Positions 23,171 through 31,267 of a stretch of DNA of 32,670 bases are shown one piece after another (the stretch's first letter is position 1; each line of letters starts with the position of its first letter). The position numbers and the translations under genes were made by a program. Source of the DNA: Xenococcaceae cyanobacterium MO_188.B19 (lineage in GTDB: Bacteria; Cyanobacteriota; Cyanobacteriia; Cyanobacteriales; Xenococcaceae); NCBI GenBank assembly GCA_030065715.1, contig JASJDF010000005.1, forward strand, positions 1-32,670. The letters are read 5' to 3'. The notes under the pieces are model-generated. The model saw only the letters and a program-made list of their open reading frames with translations, had not been told where the DNA came from and did no database searches.

Positions 23171-24223
23171 CTAATCACGCCCTAATGTCGGTATCAGAAT
23201 TTTCTGGTCATAAACCTTAACTTGATCAACATCAACTAAAGAATTTTGCAAAGGATATCCTTTTTCAAAGTCTCTCAGATTTGACAAAGTTGTCTCGGCA
23301 ATGTTACTTAGAGCATTGTCAGTCAAGAAAGCTTGATGACTAGTAATAAGTACGTTAGGAAATGTTAAGAGCCTTTCCAACAAATCATCCTCAATGATTT
23401 CATTCGACAAATCCTCAAAGAAAAAACGCTCCTCTTGCTCATAGACATCGAGACCTAGATAGCCAATTTTCCGGCTCTTAAGCCCTCTAATTACGGCTTT
23501 AGTGTCAATTACTCCTCCTCGGCTGGTATTAATCAGCATCACGCCTGGCTTCATGTAATTGATAAGCTCTTCATTAATCAGGTAATGGGTATTTTGAGTT
23601 AGAGGACAGTGAAGCGAAATGATATCAGATGTGGCAGCAAGTGAGATCAAATCGACATATTTTACTCCTTGAGCTTCCAAATCTTGGTTTGGATGTAAGT
23701 CATAAGCTAAAATCTTGCATCCAAATCCTTTGATTAACATCTGCGATACAAGAGAGCCAATTTTACCAGTTCCAATAATTCCCACAGTCTTGCCATAGAG
23801 GTCAAATCCTACTAGACCCTCTAGGGAAAAATTACCATCTCGCACTCGGTTGTAAGCACGATAAATTTTTCGGTTTAGGGATAGAATTAAAGCGATTGTA
23901 TGTTCAGCGACGGCATGTGGCGAATACTCAGGAACACGCACAATGGTTAACCCCAACTTTTTGGCAACTTTTAAATCTACATTGTTGAAACCAGTGCAGC
24001 GTAGTGCAATAAGGCGAGTTCCCCCATCGGCAAGCTTACAAAGGGTTTCTTGATCCACTTGGTCGTTAACAAATACACACACTGATTTAAATCCTGATGC
24101 TAAAACTGCCGTGTACTGATTCAGATGCAGATCCAAAAAATGCAAATCATGACCATAATTTAAATTAACCTCTTCTAAGAACTTTCGTTCGTACGGTTTT
24201 GTACTAAATACTGCCGCTCTCAT
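23171..24223 (-). CDS. D-2-hydroxyacid dehydrogenase (D-lactate dehydrogenase type)
   Basis: This 350-residue protein starts MRAAVFSTKPYERKFLEEVN, as D-lactate dehydrogenases do. The NAD-binding motif is GIIGTGKIGS and the family signatures are DIISLHCPLTQNTHYLI and MLINTSRGGVID (catalytic Arg). A later Glu lies in the DVYEQEE stretch and the catalytic His in ITSHQAFLT. It should reduce pyruvate to D-lactate with NADH, a fermentative outlet for cyanobacteria in the dark, though related oxo acids are possible. I use the ATG at 24223; the ATG 51 bases upstream adds an unrelated hydrophobic extension. It faces pfkA convergently. Confidence 0.9.
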   Translation of the reverse strand: MRAAVFSTKPYERKFLEEVNLNYGHDLHFLDLHLNQYTAVLASGFKSVCVFVNDQVDQETLCKLADGGTRLIALRCTGFNNVDLKVAKKLGLTIVRVPEYSPHAVAEHTIALILSLNRKIYRAYNRVRDGNFSLEGLVGFDLYGKTVGIIGTGKIGSLVSQMLIKGFGCKILAYDLHPNQDLEAQGVKYVDLISLAATSDIISLHCPLTQNTHYLINEELINYMKPGVMLINTSRGGVIDTKAVIRGLKSRKIGYLGLDVYEQEERFFFEDLSNEIIEDDLLERLLTFPNVLITSHQAFLTDNALSNIAETTLSNLRDFEKGYPLQNSLVDVDQVKVYDQKILIPTLGRD

Positions 24224-24803
24224 GATTTTCTTTTGGTAATTTATTACACTAAATGGATATTTAATAATTAACATTAATATATTTAATTCTACATATTTTT
24301 CAGTATATAGAACTACAAAATTAAAATTTTATACACGAGAAAACCTAAAATTTTAAAATTATACTTTTCCGAAAATATATATATTATTTTTATGGAAAAA
24401 AGATAAATAAATGATAAAGACAGAACGATTATGAATGACCTTCTCCTTTAGAATACATCCTTCAAAATCATGATCGATAATGTATATAAAAATAATGCTT
24501 CTGTCGCAAAAAGTAAAAAAAAACAGAATTAACCTGTGTTTATCTAATTTTTCAGATAGTAATTTCAAAGAGAAACTCAACAAATTTTTCTGTCCTAAAA
24601 CATCTTTTTTATTAACTCCTTTGACCTGGACTTTACTGAAATCTTGCATCTAATCTGTAACTGACTTGTGGGATCAGGGAAAAGGGTAAAACTTAAGGGG
24701 AAAAGGATAATAAATTGATTATCAACCCTGGATTATCAAGTTTATTTATACTAGCGCAAGATCTGATATTAAATCACTAAATGTTTGCTACACATAAAGC
24801 ATC
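24224..24803. other. AT-rich intergenic stretch
   Basis: Nearly 600 bases upstream of the dehydrogenase gene hold no gene I can support. A 96-codon minus-strand frame at 24359-24649 exists but is low-complexity (F, I, K, S) and unlike a real protein. The end of the stretch carries the dispersed ACTAAATGTTTGCTACA repeat (24767-24792). Confidence 0.5.
24767..24792. repeat. Dispersed repeat, second copy (...ACTAAATGTTTGCTACA)
   Basis: The copy shares a 17-bp core with 17869-17894 and lies 11 bases before the MITE that follows. Confidence 0.55.
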
Positions 24804-24936
24804 TATAGCGGTTCTCAAATTGATGAGGTACATGATCTAGGATATTCAAAATAAGTGCAATCCCTTTCACCATTTACCTTTCCTCTTTTACCATCCACAC
24901 CGATTAACGTATTTCACTGAATCGAGAACCGCTATA
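24804..24936. mobile_element. 133-bp MITE-like element bounded by TA
   Basis: Perfect 13-bp inverted ends TATAGCGGTTCTC and GAGAACCGCTATA flank about 107 bases without a gene. If the outer TA on each side is the target duplication, the terminal repeat is TAGCGGTTCTC and the inner 10 or so bases also match imperfectly. TA targets are typical of the IS630/Tc1-mariner group, so this is probably a non-autonomous derivative. It lies between the dehydrogenase and the saccharopine-dehydrogenase-like gene. Confidence 0.75.
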
Positions 24937-25080
24937 CTACTGTAAAAGGTGCAATTATAGGGGCTATAAATAAGGGAAAAAGTTGATAACTTATTAATAA
25001 AACTATCATGGTTATACGCAATAAATATTTATTATACTTTTGGATTAAATCATGATTAGTTAATAATTTAGGAATTAGAT

Positions 25081-26166
25081 TTATTTCTGCTCAATTATCT
25101 CAATATTTCTACTATCCATTGCTGCTAAAAATAAATCTGTAGGTAAAGCTTGTTCTACAGGATGAATACCAGGCTTATGTAACTTTTCTGCTAATAGTAA
25201 TTGAGCAATACTTCCCGTACCAGCAGCAGCAGCGATCGCGGTATTTTCATGTACCATAGTAGAACAATAGCGAGATGCTTTGCCTGTTTTGATTCCTGTA
25301 ATCTCGGCTCGCATCGCTACCCCAATACCACTAAACTTATCTGTTACAGAAGTCATGAAATAACTGACTTTAGAAAAGAACTCAATTCCTTTAGGAGTCG
25401 TTACCCAAGACTCAGGAAAAATATGAGCCGTAATCCAAGTAAGGTGATTATAAAAGTCGGGAACAGAGCCAAATTTAGTAATTACTGTATCTGCATTAAA
25501 AGAGTCAGCAAAAGTATAAGTTTCTGGAACATCAAACCAATATACTCCCGTCTTACCATAGGGTTTGGGAAACTCTATTACTTCTCTTGCTGTGTAAGGT
25601 AAAACTTTTTGCCATTTGCCATCTATCCAAGCATCAAATTGATTTTTTAACCCCAAAAAAGTAGTTCGCATCACTGTAACTCCTGCCCCACCAGAGCCAG
25701 CTACTACATAACTTAAATGAATCTTTTCGGGCTTATCAAAATGCTCTACGCCTTGCTTGACCATACTGTTAGAAATACCAGGAAAAATACCTGTATTCAG
25801 AATTGCTGTAATTCCTGAAGCTTTGGCTTTATCTTGATATTGAATTACTTTTTCATAGAAAGAACGGTGATCACTGACATCAAGATAATCAACCCCTAAA
25901 TCAATACAAGTTTCTAAAACTCGACCATCACGATAATGAAAAGCACCGGCACAATGTACTACCAAATCAACATTACTAATTGCTGTTGCTAAATGCGATT
26001 TATCTGTTAAATCTAAACAAAGAAAATTGAGAGGAGATTTAACTACTGTATTAGGATTTCTACTAGTAACAATTACTTTGGCATTAGTATGGTTAGCAAT
26101 ATCTTCGGCTACACTAGACCCAATTCTGCCACAACCACCAATAACTAAAACTTTTTTCTGACTCAT
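25081..26166 (-). CDS. Saccharopine dehydrogenase-like oxidoreductase
   Basis: The 361-residue protein opens with a Rossmann motif (KKVLVIGGCGRIGSSVAEDI) and continues as a saccharopine-dehydrogenase NADP-binding domain with LVVHCAGAFHYRDGRVLETC and DYLDVSDHRSFYEKV. The catalytic C-terminal part has GIFPGISNSMVKQGVEHF and SYVVAGSGGAGVTVMRTTF. True saccharopine dehydrogenase is a lysine-pathway enzyme not expected in cyanobacteria, so this is one of the many uncharacterised relatives. Its substrate is unknown. It stands alone; the 159 bases upstream hold a dispersed repeat. Confidence 0.82.
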   Translation of the reverse strand: MSQKKVLVIGGCGRIGSSVAEDIANHTNAKVIVTSRNPNTVVKSPLNFLCLDLTDKSHLATAISNVDLVVHCAGAFHYRDGRVLETCIDLGVDYLDVSDHRSFYEKVIQYQDKAKASGITAILNTGIFPGISNSMVKQGVEHFDKPEKIHLSYVVAGSGGAGVTVMRTTFLGLKNQFDAWIDGKWQKVLPYTAREVIEFPKPYGKTGVYWFDVPETYTFADSFNADTVITKFGSVPDFYNHLTWITAHIFPESWVTTPKGIEFFSKVSYFMTSVTDKFSGIGVAMRAEITGIKTGKASRYCSTMVHENTAIAAAAGTGSIAQLLLAEKLHKPGIHPVEQALPTDLFLAAMDSRNIEIIEQK

Positions 26167-26218
26167 CTGGTTTAATCGTGCATTTTTAATTTGGAAAACT
26201 CATTACCGTTACTCAACC

Positions 26219-26270
26219 GTCCTAAAGGATATATGCGTAGCGGTATCCCCTTGCGGGACACCTTCGGATA
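26219..26270. repeat. Dispersed GC-rich modular repeat, copy B (reverse orientation)
   Basis: The segment contains TCCTAAAGGATATATGCGTAG and CGGTATCCCCTTGCGGGACA with CCTTCGGATA. Read in reverse complement it is the same modules, in a similar order, as copy A at 14785-14905. It lies between two minus-strand genes and could form strong local hairpins. Confidence 0.75.
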
Positions 26271-26325
26271 TAAAACAATGAAGTCTGTAGTGACAAGTAA
26301 CTAGTTGTGCAAAATTAATTAGATA

Positions 26326-27315
26326 CTACTTGGACTTGACAAGTCTGAATTTGTTCGCATGGGGAACATAGATTCTTGAAGGAATTGAGTCAGGTTTTTC
26401 TCCTTTTAGAACAGCAATCAAATCCATGCCCACGGGATCGCTTTCGACGTGATAGGAATGTTCAGCAATACCACCAACAACTTCACTGACATCAACAGTA
26501 ATAACTTTTCCAGATAGTTGATGAGGCTTACGAGGACCCGAACTTCCAAGGCGTTCTGGATTACCTTTTGTAATATCAATGATATCAAGTGCCCTATCTT
26601 CAGTGTTGTAGTAAATAGTTATACTTTTAGTGAGTTCTGGCAATCTCCCTAACTTATTATTCTCCTCAAATGCATCGTTGTCTTCGTCAGCAGCAGTTAA
26701 TACAATATTGTCGAACAGACGTTGTAACAACGAATCTCCGTGTATCGCTTGAGCTTCTTGCAATGCATGCCTCAAAACATAACTACCCATGCTATGTGCA
26801 ATAAGATTAATGTTCTGGTTACAATTTTTTTTCCCAGTCGATTCCCTTAAAAACTCAGATAGCTTTGCTAAACCTCTAGCAAATGCATATCCAGAAGCCT
26901 TGGCATCATGGCGATCATCTCCATAGTCAAGCAATTTTCCATTAGAGGGCCAAGAAAAGACAAACATATTAGGTTGATATGTATCTCCAGAAAGTTGGGA
27001 AAAGCGATCGCTGAGTTTAGCTGCTGATTCAATTGCTCCTTTAAAGCTGACATTAAAGCCATGTATAAATATCAAAGAATCTAGAGACTGTTTTCTCATT
27101 TTTTTACGTAATTCTTTAAGCAGAACTTTAGATCCTTGATCGGGGTTATCGGGTAAGGTTTCTATTGCGCCTTCTTCAAGTTTGCCCTTAATTACTTCTG
27201 CTCTACCGAAACGCAAATCTCCCAAATTTGCTGTGGCAAAACTAGTTCCAAAACCAGTAGGGTTTGCTCCTCCATTTAAGGGATTTCTATTGGTAGCGAA
27301 ATAAATAATGCTCAT
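26326..27315 (-). CDS. DUF900-family alpha/beta hydrolase
   Basis: The 329-residue protein begins SIIYFATNRNP, typical of the DUF900 family. The alpha/beta-hydrolase core has the oxyanion strand SLIFIHGFNVSF near residue 80, and the nucleophile elbow LIAHSMGSYVLRHAL with Ser in AHSMG. A later DEDNDAF and HSYHV offer the acid and His of a catalytic triad. There is no signal peptide, so it is probably cytoplasmic. Substrate is unknown; esterase or lipase activity is expected from the fold. It stands alone between repeat-bearing gaps. Confidence 0.85.
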   Translation of the reverse strand: MSIIYFATNRNPLNGGANPTGFGTSFATANLGDLRFGRAEVIKGKLEEGAIETLPDNPDQGSKVLLKELRKKMRKQSLDSLIFIHGFNVSFKGAIESAAKLSDRFSQLSGDTYQPNMFVFSWPSNGKLLDYGDDRHDAKASGYAFARGLAKLSEFLRESTGKKNCNQNINLIAHSMGSYVLRHALQEAQAIHGDSLLQRLFDNIVLTAADEDNDAFEENNKLGRLPELTKSITIYYNTEDRALDIIDITKGNPERLGSSGPRKPHQLSGKVITVDVSEVVGGIAEHSYHVESDPVGMDLIAVLKGEKPDSIPSRIYVPHANKFRLVKSK

Positions 27316-27658
27316 GGTAGCCTCCAGAGTAACCTTAGACAGATCCTATAATCCTAAGGCTAGTTCATACTGAATTTAACTGATTACTATCATCATGAGA
27401 CTTAACCTTAACCTTATGAAAAAAGGGGAGTAGTTAATAAATGCGATCGCTGCAAAACAAGTGACGAGAAGTAAAATTAAGATATCTATCTCAGTGTTTA
27501 GAAGTAAATTATGAGACAAAAGTTGGTAGCAAAAAACTGTTCTTACTTAAAGATACTAAATTATGGGAAATTAATTTTTAATTAATCATTAATTTTCAGG
27601 CTTAAAATTAAAATTAAAAAATAATACCAACTCAAAAAAGACATTTTTAGTAACAAAT
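27316..27658. other. Divergent promoter region, AT-rich
   Basis: The 343 bases between the DUF900 hydrolase (minus) and a secreted protein gene (plus) hold no gene. A HIP1 site lies at about 27444. The last 90 bases are a run of AATTAATTTTTAATTAATCA and AAAATTAAAATTAAAAAATA sequence, probably promoter DNA of the plus-strand gene. Confidence 0.5.
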
Positions 27659-28204
27659 ATGAATAAACTTATATTTTCTTTATTGGCGATCATGTACAGC
27701 ACCACTATTTTACTTCCTGCTGCTATAGCTAGAGAAAAACCTTATGGTGGTAAATGTCTTTATATTGATGAAGAGGCAGAAGACCAAAAATTCAGATCTT
27801 GTGAAGTTAATATTAAACAAAAAACTCTGACAATTAACTTTGATAAAGAGCAATATCAAGATGATAATAAAGCGATCTCAGCTAGAAATATTTCTGAAAT
27901 TGCTTCAGGAGAATATGCCAAAAAGTTGCTCTCAGATTCTGGCAGTATAGTTAGTGGCATCCTACTTGGTCCAATTAATCTTATTGGTAAAATTTTTGTA
28001 CCAGATCGTAATTATCAGCAATACATAATTGAATATAAAGACGCTAAAGGCAAGAAGACAGCTACAATTCTCAATGTTAATCGTTCCGATGCCCCTGAAT
28101 TCCAACAAGAATTGACTGTAATGACCCGTAAATTAATTACTTTTCGACCAGGTCAAACTAATACGATAATTAATGTTGGACCAGATATCGATGATATAAA
28201 ATGA
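27659..28204 (+). CDS. Secreted protein of unknown function
   Basis: The 181-residue protein has a clear signal peptide (MNKLIFSLLAIMYSTTILLP, then AAIA before RE, cleavage near residue 24). The mature part has two Cys (KCLYI and RSCEV) that could form a disulfide, and a Gly/Ile-rich hydrophobic stretch SIVSGILLGPINLIGKIFVP at about 97-116. The rest is beta-rich, with YQQYIIEYKDAKGKKTATI. I recognise no family. It is probably periplasmic, perhaps membrane-attached by the internal hydrophobic stretch. It stands alone. Confidence 0.65.
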   Translation: MNKLIFSLLAIMYSTTILLPAAIAREKPYGGKCLYIDEEAEDQKFRSCEVNIKQKTLTINFDKEQYQDDNKAISARNISEIASGEYAKKLLSDSGSIVSGILLGPINLIGKIFVPDRNYQQYIIEYKDAKGKKTATILNVNRSDAPEFQQELTVMTRKLITFRPGQTNTIINVGPDIDDIK

Positions 28205-28359
28205 TTGATGCGATCGCAAAAAGCAACTATTAGTAGAATAGACCTATTGACTGGGTCTTAGTGAATTAGTTTAAAACAACAATGAACGCCCACCAAGAGA
28301 GGGGAAAATGGATTAAAAATTTACTTTTGCAACGGGTCTAATAGCTAATCAGAAATTGG

Positions 28360-28410
28360 TAATCAAAAGTTAAAAATTTGCATTTTAACTTGTTAACCAG
28401 AAGTTAAAAA
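28360..28410 (+). promoter_or_regulatory. Direct repeat upstream of the transketolase-like gene
   Basis: TAATCAAAAGTTAAAAA (28360-28376) and TAACCAGAAGTTAAAAA (28394-28410) differ at two positions and start 34 bases apart. An inverted TTAACTT lies between them and another AAGTTAA follows at about 28430. Spaced repeats before a start codon suggest a regulator site, but no known factor is recognised. Confidence 0.35.
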
Positions 28411-28461
28411 AGTCCGATTAAGTTAAATTGTAAACACTATCTTTATTGGGAGATATCAGCC

Positions 28462-30387
28462 ATGACAATTGCTAGAGAGGGTTTTCCTATCGATCTTGGA
28501 GCATATAAACCATTAGCTTTCAATCCTGCAAACTCCAATCTCACACCACAAGAGTTAGAAGATTTAAAGAGTAATATTCAACTGGCTAGAGATGCCATTG
28601 TTTTCTTTACTGCCACAGGGGCTGCTAGAGGTGTTGGTGGTCATACAGGGGGTCCTTACGATACAGTACCAGAAGTAATGATTCTCGATGCCTTGTTTCG
28701 AGGTGCGCCAGATCAGTTTGTCCCCATTTTCTTTGATGAGGCTGGTCATCGTGTAGCTACCCAATATCTTATGGCAGTACTTCATGGAGATATGCCTGCC
28801 AAAAATCTTCTCAGTTATCGTGCAGCCCATTCTAAACTACCAGGACATCCAGAATTGGGATTAACTCCTGGGGTCAAATTTAGCTCTGGGAGATTGGGTC
28901 ATATGTGGTCTTATGTCAATGGTGTAGCCATAGCTAATCCTGATAAAGTAGTGTTCTGTTTAGGTTCTGATGGTTCCCAACAAGAAGGCAATGATGCGGA
29001 AGCAGCTCGTTTAGCGGTGTCTCAAAATCTCAATGTTAAATTATTGATTGACGATAATGATGTAACCATTGCTGGGCATCCCTCAGAATATGTCAAAGGG
29101 TTTGATGTAACCAAAACTTTAACTGGTCATGGACTGACCGTAGATGAAGGAGCAGGAGAAGATATAGAGCAATTATACCGTCGCATCTGCCAAGGGGTTC
29201 ATGCTTCTGGTCCCGTTGCCCTAGTTAATAAACGGAAAATGTGCGTGGGAATTGAAGGTTTAGAAGGCTCACCCCATGGTCATGACGTAATTTCCGTAGA
29301 TTTGGCGATCGCTTATTTAGAAACTAGAGGGCAAACTGCTGGTGCTGAATATCTCAAGGGAATTGTTAAGCCTAAGCACGACTATACTTTTATTGGTTCG
29401 GGAAATAAAATCGGTTCTAACCGTAATGTATTTGGGGATACAGTGGTTGATATCTTAGGCGAGATGAGTCCCACTGAACGGAAAGAGAAAGTATTTTGCA
29501 TTGACAGTGACTTAGAAGGCTCTTGCGGTTTAAAACAAATTCGCCAGGCTTATCCTGAAATCTTTGTTAATTCAGGGGTTATGGAACGGGGTAATATTTC
29601 TGCTGCTGCGGGATTTGGCATGGAGAAAGGGAAACAAGGTATTTTTGCCACCTTTAGTGCCTTCTTAGAGATGTGCATCTCCGAAATTACTATGGCAAGA
29701 CTCAACGATTCCAATCTCCTCTGTCATTTTTCCCATTCTGGGATCGATGACATGGCTGATAATACTTGTCATTTCGGTTTAAATAATATGTTTGCGGATA
29801 ATGGCTTAGATGACGGCTACGAAACAAAATTATATTTTCCTGCTGATGCCAATCAAATGCAAGCTTGTGTCAAAGGCATTTTTAACGATCCTGGATTACG
29901 GTTTATTTTCTCTACTCGCTCCAAAACTCCCAACATCCTAGATGCTGATGGCAATGACCTTTATGGCAATGGTTATACTTTTGTCCCTGGTAAAGACGAA
30001 ATAGTACGAGAGGGAACTGCTGGTTATATCATTAGCTTTGGTGAGGCTCTTTATCGTTCCTTAGATGCTGTAGAAAGACTTAAGCAAGAAGGAATAGATG
30101 TGGGTTTAGTTAATAAATCTACTTTAAACGTCATCGATGAATCAATGTTGGCTAAAGTGGGTGCAGCACCCTTTGTCTTAGTAGTTGAAGCTTTTAACCG
30201 TCGTACAGGATTAGGTAGTCGGATGGGTTCCTGGTTACTAGAACGTGGTTTAACTCCGAAATTTGCCTACCTGGGTACTCACAAAGAAGGTTGTGGTGGT
30301 CTCTGGGAACAGTATCCCTATCAAGGTATTGATCCTGTTGGCATTATGAACAAAGTTAAAGAGTTAGTTCACAGAGAAATCAATTAG
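28462..30387 (+). CDS. Transketolase-like thiamine diphosphate enzyme
   Basis: The 641-residue protein has transketolase order: an N-terminal TPP domain (GHTGGPYDTV near residue 60, SSGRLGHMWSYVNGVAIA near 141, LGSDGSQQEGNDAEAARLAV at 168-187 and IDDNDVTIAGH, which is the GDG...NN signature), then a pyrimidine-binding domain with the likely catalytic Glu375 in VMERGNISAAAG, then a C-terminal domain (VVEAFNRRTGLGSRMGSWLLERGL). It should move two-carbon units between sugar phosphates, or do a related DXS-like reaction. The sequence is unlike typical Calvin-cycle transketolases of about 670 residues, so it may be a second, divergent enzyme. It ends convergently, overlapping the next gene by 8 bases. 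GGAGA serves as ribosome binding site. Confidence 0.8.
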   Translation: MTIAREGFPIDLGAYKPLAFNPANSNLTPQELEDLKSNIQLARDAIVFFTATGAARGVGGHTGGPYDTVPEVMILDALFRGAPDQFVPIFFDEAGHRVATQYLMAVLHGDMPAKNLLSYRAAHSKLPGHPELGLTPGVKFSSGRLGHMWSYVNGVAIANPDKVVFCLGSDGSQQEGNDAEAARLAVSQNLNVKLLIDDNDVTIAGHPSEYVKGFDVTKTLTGHGLTVDEGAGEDIEQLYRRICQGVHASGPVALVNKRKMCVGIEGLEGSPHGHDVISVDLAIAYLETRGQTAGAEYLKGIVKPKHDYTFIGSGNKIGSNRNVFGDTVVDILGEMSPTERKEKVFCIDSDLEGSCGLKQIRQAYPEIFVNSGVMERGNISAAAGFGMEKGKQGIFATFSAFLEMCISEITMARLNDSNLLCHFSHSGIDDMADNTCHFGLNNMFADNGLDDGYETKLYFPADANQMQACVKGIFNDPGLRFIFSTRSKTPNILDADGNDLYGNGYTFVPGKDEIVREGTAGYIISFGEALYRSLDAVERLKQEGIDVGLVNKSTLNVIDESMLAKVGAAPFVLVVEAFNRRTGLGSRMGSWLLERGLTPKFAYLGTHKEGCGGLWEQYPYQGIDPVGIMNKVKELVHREIN

Positions 30388-31132
30388 AGAAGTTTGCTGA
30401 TTCACAGATGTAAGAGATTATTTCTTGATTTAGTGCAGTATAGTTATCTGAGCTAGTTTCTAGAGAATGTAATTGTTGCAAAGAATCTGACCATAAATCT
30501 TTTTCGGCGAAATATTTGGCTTTGGCTAAAGTAATCTCTTCTTTATTTGCTCCAGAGGCAGTTAATTCTGTTTCTAGTTGGGCTAATTCTTGAGAAATAA
30601 TATTTCTTTCCTCTGCATCTATGATTTTAAAGGAAATACGTCGGCGGTTAGTTTGAGAATCTGTGACTATTTCCCAATCGTATATTTTCCCTGGTTGCAA
30701 GGATTCTCCCGTGTAGGAAATATTGCGGGATTGATCATTGATAGTTTTAGCCCAGAGTATTTCTTGTTCTGCATCTAAACTAAAAGGACTATATAAGTTT
30801 ACTTCTAAGTTGGTTACTTCTCCTTGCCAGAGAAATAAAGGGCGATCGCTGTAAATTAGGTTAGTTTCTCCTAGTAAACCAGGAGTAATCTCACAAATAT
30901 TACTGCGAGAGCTTAATGCAGGTTCTTGTTCTCTTTTAGCTTTTAATAAGTTCCAAATTGACTCTAATATAGAGCTTCGTTCCCTTTTTCTAGTGATTGT
31001 ACTTTCTCTAGCTTTTTCAGGAGTAGCACTAGGCTCTCTTAAAGATTCAGAATTGGTTTGAGCGATCGCAAAACTGGGAACACTGCAAGTGAGTATAGTC
31101 AAAAACAGGAGACAAAAAAGTCGAGTTTTCAT
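30380..31132 (-). CDS. DUF928-like exported protein
   Basis: The 250-residue protein has a signal peptide (MKTRLFCLLFLTILTCSVPS, then AIAQ, cleavage near residue 25). A low-complexity Ser/Arg/Glu linker and a beta-rich domain follow (CEITPGLLGETNLIYSDRPLFLWQG ... YTGESLQPGKIYDWEI) that resembles DUF928 proteins of cyanobacteria. It ends in a helical region with KYFAEKDLWSDSLQQLHSLE. It probably acts in the periplasm. The CHASE2 gene lies 113 bases upstream on the same strand, an arrangement I recall for DUF928 and CHASE2 genes in other cyanobacteria, so the two may work in one signalling unit. Its stop overlaps the transketolase-like gene. Confidence 0.65.
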   Translation of the reverse strand: MKTRLFCLLFLTILTCSVPSFAIAQTNSESLREPSATPEKARESTITRKRERSSILESIWNLLKAKREQEPALSSRSNICEITPGLLGETNLIYSDRPLFLWQGEVTNLEVNLYSPFSLDAEQEILWAKTINDQSRNISYTGESLQPGKIYDWEIVTDSQTNRRRISFKIIDAEERNIISQELAQLETELTASGANKEEITLAKAKYFAEKDLWSDSLQQLHSLETSSDNYTALNQEIISYICESANFSN

Positions 31133-31208
31133 AAGTAAGTAGATCCTTGTTGGTTGATAGATTTTTGGGTTAAATGTTATCTTCAGATACGCCCAGATAG
31201 TTTTTTTA

Positions 31209-31267
31209 TTCCTTGTTCCTTGTTCCTTATGCGAAGCGGTATCCTTTAGGATGTTCCTTGTTCCTTA
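31209..31267. repeat. Heptad array interrupted by a GC-rich module
   Basis: TTCCTTG, TTCCTTG and TTCCTTA (31209-31229) are followed by a 24-bp module (31230-31253, containing GCGAAGCGGTATCCTTTAGGA), then TTCCTTG and TTCCTTA (31254-31267). The module is the one in copies A and B. The stop codon of the CHASE2 gene (31246-31248) lies inside it, so that gene's last codons are made of repeat DNA. Confidence 0.75.

Noticed and set aside
24359-24649. 96-codon frame on the minus strand
   Set aside because: Its composition follows the AT-rich DNA (F, I, K, S), it shows no motif, and it has no convincing ribosome binding site.
28462-30387. Phosphoketolase
   Set aside because: The length (641 residues) and domain order fit transketolase; phosphoketolases are about 800 residues with different signatures.
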